Assembly (NCBI RefSeq): GCF_004402695.1
Contig: NZ_SOFL01000044.1
Coordinates: forward strand, 1 to 64,000
Direction: 5' to 3'
Source: Cryobacterium adonitolivorans
GTDB lineage: Bacteria; Actinomycetota; Actinomycetes; Actinomycetales; Microbacteriaceae
DNA length: 64,000 nucleotides
Below the pieces are notes generated by a model. The model was not told the DNA's origin and ran no database searches. It saw nothing but the letters and a program-made list of their open reading frames with translations. The translations under genes were made by a program, and so were the position numbers. Each line of letters starts with the position of its first letter. Within the stretch, counting starts at the first letter, position 1. Positions 10,001 through 16,971 of this stretch are shown here, piece by piece.

Positions 10001-10459
10001 GATCCACGGGCCGGCCAGGCCCACCAGGGCGGGCTTGATCACGTTATTGCGGTAGAAGAAGTCGTAGTCGGCCACTTTGTCGTAGCCGATGTGGATGCGG
10101 CCGCCGAGTTGCGGCAGGATCACCAGGCGCACCCATTCGTTCTCGAGGTGGATAGCGTCCCAGGCGAAGGGCCGCTTCTCCTGCTCGATGCGTTCGTGGA
10201 ACGGCAGCGGGTAGACCTTGCCCGAGGAGCCCTGGTAGACCCGGTTCTCCAGGAAGGCCGGGTAGTCCTCCGGTTCCACCGGGAGGTAGGTATCGATGAT
10301 CAGGGACTCGGACCAGGCCGCGACCTTGTCACCGGCGAACTCGGCCGGAACGGGCGGCAGCTCAATCGTCGACTCCCCATCGGTGACCGTGGTCTCGCCA
10401 TTGATAGGCGGAATCACGCGGTCAGGCGTAGAGGGGAAGTCGTTCTCGGCGTTGAGCAT
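7028..10459 (-). CDS. DUF5107 / tetratricopeptide-repeat protein of the sugar operon
   Basis: A 1143-residue cytoplasmic-looking protein without a signal peptide. Roughly residues 30-390 match the DUF5107 type, a mutarotase-like beta-sandwich: LENRVYQGSSGKVYPLPFHERI, WVRLVILPQLGGRIHIGYDK, GVEFNWPQHHRP. A beta-rich linker follows, then roughly residues 560-1100 of tetratricopeptide repeats (DEGxxxAxxxW-like helices such as AALEHFAAAVGHAPQDAKLLY). It is the first gene of the operon with binding protein, ATPase, permease and epimerase. In this setting a carbohydrate-active role is likely, but no activity can be assigned from the sequence. Promoter: TAATGT lies 6 nt before the ATG, so the message may be leaderless. 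Confidence 0.85.
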   Translation of the reverse strand: MLNAENDFPSTPDRVIPPINGETTVTDGESTIELPPVPAEFAGDKVAAWSESLIIDTYLPVEPEDYPAFLENRVYQGSSGKVYPLPFHERIEQEKRPFAWDAIHLENEWVRLVILPQLGGRIHIGYDKVADYDFFYRNNVIKPALVGLAGPWISGGVEFNWPQHHRPGTFLPTDWEIEREADGAITVWCSDHDPMNRMKGMHGIRLRPDSSVVEARVRLYNRTDATQTFLWWANVAAAVNDDYQSFFPTDVEFVADHAKRAVATFPAVDGHYYGVDYPAQVTADRPDGDRLDWYRNIPVPTSYMVVATQDDFFGGYDHGLEAGFVYWADHTVAPGKKQWTWGNAEFGWAWDRNLTDGDGPYVELMAGAFTDNQPDFSFIAPGETKTFSQFWYPITRIGAAHQASRDAAVRLDVTADDSDEADAATTVVIGVAATRVIADATIELTDAAGRVVFTAAADLAPSQAYRHGLSLDGGYRASELTLTVRDGDTVLVTWTPRDPTEDAEVPAPATEPADPVTIASIDELFYTGQYLDQYRHATRAPEPYWEEALRRDPRDVRCNVALAARRERAGRHTDAETHLRTAIDRLLARVPNPADGEAHYRLGISLVHQGRDAEALGFLAKATWNDAWRVPAGHALARLHARAGDLAASRDALLELLRHNPEHLQANALLALTLRGSGAVAEADTALADTVLAEQRARDPLDQWTRHLAGLELSTDAPTVLDVALEYAETGHTHTALELLAAAAAASTNTALGQVQVAPLAHYHRAQLLDAAGRPTEATSARTDARTSDARHCLPSRLADVAALEAALRADGTDARAAALLGSWYYDKKRYTDAITVWQAAAAHAPDAATAALVHRNLGIAAYNVQRDPAAALEHFAAAVGHAPQDAKLLYEYDQLLARTGATPTERLDRLEAHRQLAGRRDDLTVVHAGLLTAVDRSNEARALMLGRVFQPWEGGEGQVLLAWQNACTALAEHALDSGNPAAALEHMHAAITPPESLGEARHPLANSADLYWLLGEALLAAGDDEGASAAWTAAAHATGDFIDMSNRRFSKKTLFSIRALRRLGDHVAAATLIDEFDDYLVELAATPARVDYFATSLPAMLLFHDDPQSVHDTYVHTLRSKLGELTASSTASAASAAAPHRQ

Positions 10460-10465
10460 GCTGCA

Positions 10466-10471
10466 ACATTA
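10466..10471 (-). promoter_or_regulatory. leaderless-type -10 box of the DUF5107 sugar operon
   Basis: On the minus strand TAATGT is followed by 6 nt and then the ATG at 10459. The 90-bp divergent gap to the AraC gene must also hold the regulator's binding sites. I could not define a clear direct repeat there. Confidence 0.4.
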
Positions 10472-10549
10472 TGAGGTGCTTTCGCGGATGCGTAGGAGAT
10501 TTCTCCGAGCTTTCTGGACGAAACGCTGATTTGCCGCCACACTGGGCGG

Positions 10550-11416
10550 ATGACAATCGCCGACGGTTTCCCGGGCCAGCGCATGCTCGTGCTCCCCCGC
10601 CCGCGGGTGCGGGAGGCGCTGCAGCAGCCCGGCACGTCCCACCTGGTGGTGACCGACTGCGGCTACTTTCCCGAGGCGCACTCGCACGGCCGGGTGCGCA
10701 CCACCCCGATCTCGCAGGCGGTGATCATCGTCTGCGCCAAGGGAGGCGGATGGTGCGAAACCCCGGCCGGCCAGTTCCCGGTCACCGCCGGCCAAGTGAT
10801 CATCCTGCCGCCGGGGCATCCGCACTCGTACGGCTCGAACGAAGACACCCCGTGGACGCTGTGGTGGCTGCACGTAACCGGCCGCGACCTGCCCGAGTTC
10901 CTCACCGCCGCCGGCATGACCCCTGACGCTCCGATTCGCACCCCGTCAGACGTCTACCGCGTGGTGGCGCTGATCGCCGAGGTACTGCAGTCGATGGAGC
11001 GCGACACCACCACCGCCAGCCTGCTCGCCGCCGCCGGCGCCGCCTGGCACCTGATGGCCCTGCTCGCCTCCGACCGCTCCACCGGCGACGGCCGCTACGC
11101 CGCCATCGACCGGGCCGCCGAATACCTGCGCACCCACATCGACGACCACGTGAGCGTCGCCGAGCTCGCCGCCATGTCGCGCCTGAGCGGCTCCCACTTC
11201 GCCGCCCTCTTCAAGAGCCGCATCGGCTACCCCGCACTGCAATACCAAACCCAACTACGGATGGCGCGGGCCCGCGAACTCCTGGACACCACCGACCAGT
11301 CCATAGCCGCGGTCGCCGCCGCCACCGGCTACCCCGACAGCTTCTACTTCGCCCGCCAGTTCAAGAAGGTGCACGGGGTGACGCCGTTCGGGTACCGGGG
11401 GCAGCGGAAGGGCTAG
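10550..11416 (+). CDS. AraC-family transcriptional regulator
   Basis: 288 residues: an N-terminal cupin sensor domain (ITxPP-type barrel with FPEAHSHGR and VIILPPGHPHSYG) and a C-terminal double helix-turn-helix AraC domain (VSVAELAAMSRLSGSHFAALFKSRIGYPALQYQ, then SIAAVAAATGYPDSFYFARQFKKVHGVTPFGYR). It is transcribed divergently from the DUF5107/ABC/epimerase operon, so it is the likely sugar-responsive activator of that operon. The cupin histidines suggest ligand binding in the cytosol. The gene ends in a TAG that overlaps a GTG of the kinase remnant. Confidence 0.92.
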   Translation: MTIADGFPGQRMLVLPRPRVREALQQPGTSHLVVTDCGYFPEAHSHGRVRTTPISQAVIIVCAKGGGWCETPAGQFPVTAGQVIILPPGHPHSYGSNEDTPWTLWWLHVTGRDLPEFLTAAGMTPDAPIRTPSDVYRVVALIAEVLQSMERDTTTASLLAAAGAAWHLMALLASDRSTGDGRYAAIDRAAEYLRTHIDDHVSVAELAAMSRLSGSHFAALFKSRIGYPALQYQTQLRMARARELLDTTDQSIAAVAAATGYPDSFYFARQFKKVHGVTPFGYRGQRKG

Positions 11417-11799
11417 TGGATACGGCTCTCCGGCCCGTGGCACACCGATGGGCTGCGGAAATGACAGACATCGGGTCGATCGCGACGGTGCTCGAGCCGG
11501 GCGCGTCCGACGTGGCGCGCCTGGTCGAGGCCCGCCGCGCGACGGCCACCATCACCTTCGATCCGAACACCCGGCCGACAGTGGTCGACACCGTCGGCGC
11601 CGGCGACACCGTCATGGGCGCTCTCCTCGACGTGCTGATCGACGCGGACCTGATCGGGGCCGACCGCCGCCAGGCACTGCGCGACGTGCCGCTTGGCGTA
11701 CTGGAGAGCATCATGCGGCGGAGCGCCGACGCGGCCGCCGTCACGGCCGCCCGCTCCGGGGCCGACCCGCCCACCCGTGCGGAGCTCGCCGCGGTGTAA
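11416..11799 (+). pseudogene. remnant of a PfkB-family sugar kinase
   Basis: The frame contains two recognisable PfkB pieces fused together. A central piece (LEPGASDVARLVEARRAT...FDPNTRP) carries the conserved Asp-Pro-Asn. The C-terminal catalytic motif VVDTVGAGDTVMGALLD carries the anion hole and catalytic Asp. About 90 residues that normally separate them are absent, as are the N-terminal ~140 residues. It overlaps the AraC stop by one base. A kinase would suit the sugar operon across the AraC gene, so this is probably a lost partner of it. Confidence 0.75.
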
Positions 11800-11949
11800 T
11801 TCGCGTCGCGCCCGCTATAGCGGGAAGGCTGGGCCATATCCGGTGCGACGACTCAATACTGTAGGTCGTAAGGCCCTACGCCAGCGGCAATGGGCGTTGC
11901 GCGTCGAGAGGATGATTCGTAGCTGGCGGCTCTTTGACGAGAGCGGTCA

Positions 11950-11970
11950 CGCCACATGTTCGGTGTGGCG
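11950..11970 (+). promoter_or_regulatory. inverted repeat upstream of carbonic anhydrase
   Basis: CGCCACA, 7 nt, then TGTGGCG form a perfect 7-bp inverted repeat 27 bp before the ATG at 11998. TTGACG precedes it at about 11935. It could be an operator or a 5' UTR hairpin. The rest of the gap from 11800 holds only a 14-bp palindrome centred on TATA (11811-11824) and no gene. Confidence 0.3.
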
Positions 11971-11997
11971 GATTTCTCTACAGTTCCAGGAGTTCCC

Positions 11998-12807
11998 ATG
12001 TCCGCACGATCCTTGCTCATCGCCTCGGCCCTCACGGCGGCCGCCGTCACGCTGGCCGGCTGCGCACAACCCGCGCCGGCGCCCACCGAGCCGCCGGTGG
12101 CGGAGCCGGCGCACTGGTCGTACGACGGGGAGAGCGGCCCGGAGTCATGGGCCGGATTGGACTCTGACTTCCAGGCCTGCGAGGCCGGAACGAAGCAGTC
12201 CCCGATCGACCTGCCGGCGACCGTTCCCGCGCCGAGCACGAGCATCCAGTTGAGCGCCGACGAAGCGGACGGCGACGTCTTCGACACCGGGCATGCCGTG
12301 GAGTTCGAGTCCGACGGAGAGGGCGAGACCCTGACGTTCAACGGCGATGAGTACAGCCTGCAGCAGCTGCACGCCCACGTGCCGTCCGAGCACACCGTCG
12401 CGGGCCAGCCCGCCGCGGCCGAGCTGCATCTCGTGCATGCGGATGCGAACGGCAACCTGCTGGTGCTCGGCATCCTCGTGACCGAGGGGGCGGCATCCGA
12501 CGCGTTGACGCCGTTCATCGAAGCAGCCACCCACCTGGCCGACGAGGAGGATGTCAAGCTGGACGTCGCCGCCATACTGCCGGCGTCGCTGGAGAACTAC
12601 GAGTACTCGGGCAGCCTGACCACCCCGCCGTGCACCGAGGACGTGCAGTGGGTGGTGATGGGCACGCCGGTTTCGATGTCGGCTGAGCAGATCGGCACGC
12701 TGGACGCCGCGCACAGCCACAACGCCCGGCCCACGCAGCCGCTCGGCGCCCGCGCTGTGGTTGGAGGGGCCGGGGAGGTCGAGGCACGACGTACGCTTGA
12801 CCGATGA
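11998..12807 (+). CDS. alpha-class carbonic anhydrase, lipoprotein
   Basis: 269 residues starting at the ATG with AGGAG just upstream; the in-frame ATG at 11956 lacks a ribosome site. The signal peptide ends in the lipobox TLAGC (Cys22), so the enzyme is probably tethered outside the membrane. The alpha-CA core is complete: KQSPIDLP; zinc ligands His125 and His127 in QLHAHVPSEH and His144 in ELHLVH; and SLTTPPCTE containing the substrate-orienting Thr. It would interconvert CO2 and bicarbonate at the cell surface. The stop overlaps the next gene's start as ATGA. The last ~15 residues (GAGEVEARRTLDR) look less conserved. Confidence 0.93.
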   Translation: MSARSLLIASALTAAAVTLAGCAQPAPAPTEPPVAEPAHWSYDGESGPESWAGLDSDFQACEAGTKQSPIDLPATVPAPSTSIQLSADEADGDVFDTGHAVEFESDGEGETLTFNGDEYSLQQLHAHVPSEHTVAGQPAAAELHLVHADANGNLLVLGILVTEGAASDALTPFIEAATHLADEEDVKLDVAAILPASLENYEYSGSLTTPPCTEDVQWVVMGTPVSMSAEQIGTLDAAHSHNARPTQPLGARAVVGGAGEVEARRTLDR

Positions 12808-13658
12808 CGGATGTTGCACTGATCGGCCCGGTGACCGCACCCGAGTTGCACGTCATGACCTTCAACATCCGCCGACGCTTCGCCCAGCTGTTGCCCGGCA
12901 ACCCGGACCGCTGGGAGACCCGCAAGCCGCTCCTGCGGCGCATCCTGTCCACCGAACAGCCGACGCTGCTTGGCGTGCAGGAGGCGCTCGCCGACCAGGC
13001 GGAGTGGGTGGGCCAGGCCCTCGGGCCGCACTACCGCGGGGTCGGCCGCGGCCGCAACGCCGACGGGGACGACGAACGCTGCGCCATCTTCTACGACTCC
13101 CGGCGCCTCGAGCTCACCGGCTGGACCCAACGGGCGCTCTCCGACACACCTGACGTGCCCGGCTCCCGGGCCTGGGGCAATCGGGTGCGCCGGGTGCTGG
13201 TGTCGGCCGAGTTCACCGATCTCGCCACCGGCGGCCGGGTACTCGCGTTCAACACCCACCTGGACCACCATTCCTGGCGGTCCCGGCTGCGCTCGGCCGA
13301 GTACCTGTTGGAGCTGGTGCGCACGGCGCACACCGCCGAGCCGACGGCGGCGATCGTGGTGACCGGCGACTTCAACGCCGCCGCCGACTCGGCGGTGCAC
13401 CGGCGGCTGACCGCCGACGGCACTCTGCGGGATGCCTGGCTCGCGGCGGCCGAGCGGCTCAGCCCGCAGTGGGGCACCTTCGGCCACTACAAGCGGCCCA
13501 AGCCCGGCGGAAAACGCATCGACTTCATCCTGGCGGGGCCCGGCGTGACCGTGCTGCGTACCGGCATTAACGCGGTGCGATTCAACGGCCTGGCCGCCTC
13601 CGACCACGAGCCGGTGCAGGCGGTGTTGCGCGCCGACGCCGGGCCCCCGGAGAGCTGA
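12804..13658 (+). CDS. endonuclease/exonuclease/phosphatase-family protein
   Basis: 284 residues of the EEP fold (DNase I/sphingomyelinase-like). Visible active-site motifs are VMTFNIRR, LGVQEAL (metal-binding Glu), FNTHLDHHS (catalytic His), VVTGDFNAAAD (Asp and Asn), KRIDFIL and the terminal ASDHEPV (Asp-His pair). No signal peptide. Such proteins cleave phosphodiesters of nucleic acids, lipids or small molecules; the substrate is not evident. The start overlaps the carbonic anhydrase stop, and TACGCT 6 nt before the ATG could also drive a leaderless message. A broken copy of its N terminus lies at 19162. Confidence 0.88.
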   Translation: MTDVALIGPVTAPELHVMTFNIRRRFAQLLPGNPDRWETRKPLLRRILSTEQPTLLGVQEALADQAEWVGQALGPHYRGVGRGRNADGDDERCAIFYDSRRLELTGWTQRALSDTPDVPGSRAWGNRVRRVLVSAEFTDLATGGRVLAFNTHLDHHSWRSRLRSAEYLLELVRTAHTAEPTAAIVVTGDFNAAADSAVHRRLTADGTLRDAWLAAAERLSPQWGTFGHYKRPKPGGKRIDFILAGPGVTVLRTGINAVRFNGLAASDHEPVQAVLRADAGPPES

Positions 13659-13698
13659 GCCCGGCTGTCGACGATGACCCTCAGCCTGCACGAGGAGT

Positions 13699-14514
13699 TC
13701 AGATGCGCGCCGGTTCTTCGTCGAGGGAACGCTCGGTACCGGCGAACGCTGGGTCGTCATCGAACGACTTGATGCGGGCCACCTGGAAGATGATCAGCGC
13801 GTAGACGGCCTTGGCCAGGATGTCGGCGACAGAGTAGCCGATCTGCTTGTAAACCCAGGCGTCGGAGCCTTCGATGTTGAGCAGCGGCAGCAGGTACGCG
13901 ATCGGGTAGACCCCCCAGCTCAGCAGCAGCAGGAAACGCAGCTGGCTGAGAATCTTGCGCACACCCACTGGCTGCTTGTTCAGCGATTTGCTCAGCTGCA
14001 CGAACAGCACATAGAGAATGTAGAGAAACGGCAGAGTGGAGAGCAGCCCGAACAGGCCGCGGATGCCGTTGTCGTCGCTGATCTCACCGGGGTAGCCGAG
14101 GATGATCATGAGCGCAGCGGCCGGAACGAGCCGCACGAGGAGACCGCGCTGCACGCTGCGTGCCAGGGCAAGTACGGCGATCAGTTCGACCAGCAACAGC
14201 GGAACCGTGAGCAGCCAGTCCACGTAGCGGTAGCCCTCGTTGAACCCCGCCCCCGCGGCCTGGGCATAGTCGCCCTGGCCACCGACGGCGTCGGTCACGA
14301 AGGCATCCTTGAACGAGTCGAAGATGCGGAAGTAGTGATACGCCGCAATACCGCACACCACGATGGCCACGGTGATCGCCTGCCGGTATCGCGGCAGGAT
14401 GCGCGGCAACGCGATGAGCAGGAACACGGCAGTGAACAGCTGCGCGGCGATCACCAGCGAGAGGAAGTTGTAGACGGTGTCGTACTGGCCTGGCGAGAGG
14501 GTGTCGGGAATCAT
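13699..14514 (-). CDS. light-driven proton-pump rhodopsin (xanthorhodopsin/actinorhodopsin-like)
   Basis: 271 residues with seven membrane helices. Helix C reads VDWLLTVPLLLVE and gives the proton-pump triad Asp99 (acceptor), Thr103 and Glu110 (donor), equivalent to Asp97/Thr101/Glu108 of proteorhodopsin. His60 in helix B matches the acceptor-pairing histidine. The retinal Schiff-base lysine is Lys235 in VADILAKAVYAL. Leu107 sits at the proteorhodopsin tuning position 105, which predicts green absorption. The helix E segment LGYPGE is typical of the xanthorhodopsin branch. Pumping protons outward in light would raise proton-motive force. No retinal or carotenoid genes lie in the window. It is divergent from a MarR gene. 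Confidence 0.95.
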   Translation of the reverse strand: MIPDTLSPGQYDTVYNFLSLVIAAQLFTAVFLLIALPRILPRYRQAITVAIVVCGIAAYHYFRIFDSFKDAFVTDAVGGQGDYAQAAGAGFNEGYRYVDWLLTVPLLLVELIAVLALARSVQRGLLVRLVPAAALMIILGYPGEISDDNGIRGLFGLLSTLPFLYILYVLFVQLSKSLNKQPVGVRKILSQLRFLLLLSWGVYPIAYLLPLLNIEGSDAWVYKQIGYSVADILAKAVYALIIFQVARIKSFDDDPAFAGTERSLDEEPARI

Positions 14515-14563
14515 GAGCTACTCCATCGGGGTTGACGGTGCCTGATTTGCCTTATTGGCTAAG

Positions 14564-14578
14564 TTACTTATTCAGTAA
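14564..14578. promoter_or_regulatory. candidate MarR operator between rhodopsin and marR-like gene
   Basis: TTACT-TATTC-AGTAA is a perfect 5-bp inverted repeat. It lies in an unusually AT-rich stretch of the 157-bp gap between the rhodopsin start (14514) and the MarR start (14672). Its position would let one dimer control both divergent genes. Confidence 0.5.
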
Positions 14579-14671
14579 ACAACATTTTCAGCTTGTTTGG
14601 GGTGAATTGGCTACGATTGAATGCATGATGTCGAGTGGACGGGACGTGCTCCCGCGCCGGCCGGAGGAGAC

Positions 14672-15130
14672 ATGACCCAACCCGAACCACTCGCGCACGT
14701 GCTCACCGGCTTTCCGGCGGCGGCCACAGCGTTCGTGAGCGCCCTCGACGGCAACCGGCAGCGCATAGCCAAGGATGCCGGGGTGAGTCCCACCGAATTG
14801 CGTGCACTCTTCCGAGTGGGTCGATCGGTGAGCATCACCCCCAAGGAGCTGGCCGATCACCTGGGAATGACCACGGGAGCGATAACGGCGATCGCCCGCC
14901 GGCTCGTCGAGGCGGACCTGGTCTGCCGGGTGGACCATCCCGGCGACCGCCGCAGTCTCTACCTGGAGCTGACGCCGCGCGGGCACGAGGCGATGGGCGG
15001 CATCCACCGGGACTTCTCTGAGATGCTCGCCGCCTCCACCTCCAGCCTGACCGCCGAGCAGCTGACCGCCTTCACCGCGGCGCTCACATCGGTCGCGGCC
15101 GAGGTGCGCACCCGATCGACGAAGCCCTAA
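14672..15130 (+). CDS. MarR-family transcriptional regulator
   Basis: 152 residues from the ATG at 14672, chosen because GGAGGAGAC directly precedes it; an earlier in-frame ATG at 14621 has no ribosome site. It is a winged-helix MarR protein: ITPKELADHLGMTTGAITAIARRLVEADLV is the recognition helix-turn-helix, and HPGDRRSLYLELTPRG is the wing with its Asp-Arg pair. It lies divergently next to the proton-pump rhodopsin and shares an AT-rich promoter region carrying an inverted repeat, so control of the rhodopsin gene is plausible but unproven. Confidence 0.9.
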   Translation: MTQPEPLAHVLTGFPAAATAFVSALDGNRQRIAKDAGVSPTELRALFRVGRSVSITPKELADHLGMTTGAITAIARRLVEADLVCRVDHPGDRRSLYLELTPRGHEAMGGIHRDFSEMLAASTSSLTAEQLTAFTAALTSVAAEVRTRSTKP

Positions 15131-15240
15131 CTCGCAGGCCGCCGCGTCGCCGCGCCCGCCGGCATCCGACGGGGTCTCCCGCCTGCTCCATACTTGGATG
15201 GATGGGCATTCGCCCACCACGATCCACGGAGATGAGACCG

Positions 15241-15999
15241 GTGTCAGACCCCAGCCTTCGCCTGCCCAACACGCAGTTCTGCGCGGTGCTCAACCTCGGC
15301 GTGCTGCCCCTGGTGGCGCCCCCGCTGCCTCCTCGCTTCGCCCAGCCGGTTCTGGATGCCCAGTGGCTGGAAGACGGCGCCGCGATCTACATTGGCTTCG
15401 AAGACGGGGAACTCCACTTCGACGTGCTGGAGACCGCCGTCGAACACCATTTTCATGACGCCGACGGCAGCGATACCGACATCAGCCCGTGGCCGGCCGT
15501 CGACACCGCGGGGCTGGTGGCCTGGGCCGTGCCCTTCGTCACGCACGTGAGCAATGTGCTGGAAGAACTCACCATGGACGCCGCGGAAGCGGCCGAATGG
15601 AGCGCGCTGGGCCTGACCGTCTACGCCACCAGCCCGCCCGAACCGACGCAGCTCGAGGTTGTGGACCTCGAACTCGAAGGCGAACAGCTGATGCTGCCCT
15701 GGCTGGGCGCCGGCCACGTGGGCCACGACCACATCGACGGCCCCAACCACCCGATTGCGCTGCTTTGGAACGCCCAGCACGAGGAGCCCGACGTGCCCCT
15801 GGCATCGGCCTGGACCGACCCCACCACCGGCCAGCCGGCCGTGCTCGCCCGCCCCCAGGTGGACTGGGATGCCGTAGGCCTGCCCGAGGCCGAGGTGCTG
15901 GAGTGGCTGGAGGGCCTCTACCTCAACCACCACCTGCTCGCCGACCCCGAAGAGCTCATCCTGCGTGCCGGGCTGGAGCGGATCGCCGGAATCCGCTAG
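15241..15999 (+). CDS. conserved hypothetical protein, acidic, cytoplasmic
   Basis: 252 residues from the GTG at 15241, with GGAG 9 nt upstream; ATGs at 15202 and 15232 lack a well-placed ribosome site. I recognise no domain. The protein is rich in Glu/Asp, Trp and Leu, lacks a signal peptide or membrane segments, and has a hydrophobic N-terminal patch (FCAVLNLGVLPLVAPPLPP). It follows the MarR gene on the same strand by about 110 bp and precedes the DoxX-like gene by 41 bp, so it may share a transcript with the latter. Confidence 0.7.
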   Translation: MSDPSLRLPNTQFCAVLNLGVLPLVAPPLPPRFAQPVLDAQWLEDGAAIYIGFEDGELHFDVLETAVEHHFHDADGSDTDISPWPAVDTAGLVAWAVPFVTHVSNVLEELTMDAAEAAEWSALGLTVYATSPPEPTQLEVVDLELEGEQLMLPWLGAGHVGHDHIDGPNHPIALLWNAQHEEPDVPLASAWTDPTTGQPAVLARPQVDWDAVGLPEAEVLEWLEGLYLNHHLLADPEELILRAGLERIAGIR

Positions 16000-16040
16000 C
16001 CGAGAGACCGAATTTCGCCGAACAAGAACAAGGAGAACCC

Positions 16041-16463
16041 ATGACACAGCACCGCAGCTCGCCCGCATCCACGGCACGCACCGTGGGCCGTATTGCGCTC
16101 GGCGCGATCCTCGTCTTGGCAGGCACGAGCCACCTCACCTTTGGCCGGGACGACTTTCGCGCGCAGGTACCGGAGTTCGTGCCGCTCAAGGAGGACACCA
16201 CGGTGCTGCTCTCCGGAGTGGCCGAAATCTCGCTCGGCTCCGCACTGCTGTTCGCGCCGACCAGCCTGCGCGGCAAGGTGGGGCTGCTCGCGGCCGCGTT
16301 CTTCACCGCGATCTTCCCCGGCAACATCGCCCAAGCCGTTCACCACAAGGATGCGTTCGGGCTGGATTCCGACGCCAAGCGGATCGGGCGCTTGTTCGGT
16401 CAGCCGCTGCTGATCGCCTGGGCGCTGTGGTCGACGGCGGCGCTGGTGCGGCGCACGAAGTAG
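16041..16463 (+). CDS. DoxX-like small membrane protein
   Basis: 140 residues with four predicted membrane segments: GRIALGAILVLAGTSHLTF, TVLLSGVAEISLGSALLF, VGLLAAAFFTAIFPGNIAQAV and a C-terminal helix. The first helix followed by SHLTFGRDDF, plus the GNIAQ stretch, resembles DoxX/DUF4267-like membrane proteins. These are often linked to redox or thiol stress, but their biochemical role is unsettled. AAGGAG lies 6 nt before the ATG. It converges on the HxlR regulator. Confidence 0.78.
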   Translation: MTQHRSSPASTARTVGRIALGAILVLAGTSHLTFGRDDFRAQVPEFVPLKEDTTVLLSGVAEISLGSALLFAPTSLRGKVGLLAAAFFTAIFPGNIAQAVHHKDAFGLDSDAKRIGRLFGQPLLIAWALWSTAALVRRTK

Positions 16464-16499
16464 CTGTTCGCACGAATCGCAGGCCCGTCTCGGGGGCAG

Positions 16500-16847
16500 C
16501 TAGCTTGGTGTTTTGGTTCGCTGGTGGGCGTGGCTCCAGGTGACCAGTGGGTGCAGCAGGGAAATCAGCTGGCGGCCGGACGGCGTGAGCTGGTAGCTGA
16601 TCGAGACCGGGGTGGTGGGCTGCACATCGCGTTCGATCAGGCCCTCCTCCTCGAGCTCCTTGAGCCGGGCGGCGAGCACCCGGTCGGAAATGCCTTCCAC
16701 CAGGGTGCGGTACTCGCTGAACCGGCGAGCGCCGCGCGCGCCGGCCATCAGGATCGCGGCGCTCCACTTGCGGCCGGCAAGTTCCACCGAGAGCTGGAAC
16801 CGGCGGCACTCTTTTTCGTCGATGTGGGCGAATTCGAGATCGCTCAT
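16500..16847 (-). CDS. HxlR-family transcriptional regulator
   Basis: 115 residues, the usual size. The HxlR winged helix reads ELAGRKWSAAILMAGARGARRFSEYRTLVEGISDRVLAARLKELEEEGLIERDV. There is an N-terminal Cys (KECRRF) near the position used as a redox switch in this family. It is divergent from an NADPH:F420-reductase-like gene with a matching inverted repeat between them (16856-16872). Control of that oxidoreductase in response to electrophile or quinone stress is the usual arrangement and is inferred here. Confidence 0.92.
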   Translation of the reverse strand: MSDLEFAHIDEKECRRFQLSVELAGRKWSAAILMAGARGARRFSEYRTLVEGISDRVLAARLKELEEEGLIERDVQPTTPVSISYQLTPSGRQLISLLHPLVTWSHAHQRTKTPS

Positions 16848-16855
16848 GACACCTC

Positions 16856-16872
16856 ACTAACTATTTATTAGT
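16856..16872. promoter_or_regulatory. candidate HxlR operator
   Basis: ACTAA-CTATTTA-TTAGT, a perfect 5-bp inverted repeat with a 7-bp spacer, starts 8 bp before the HxlR start codon in the divergent gap to the oxidoreductase gene. The ACT...AGT form resembles sites bound by HxlR/YodB-type regulators. Confidence 0.5.
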
Positions 16873-16971
16873 AGCTTACCTCCTGGTGGCGGCTGCCGCG
16901 TTAAGTGTGCATAGTTGTGACTCAGCGGGCCGCACTCGGGCGCCGCAGGCACACCTGCAGAAAGGACCTCC

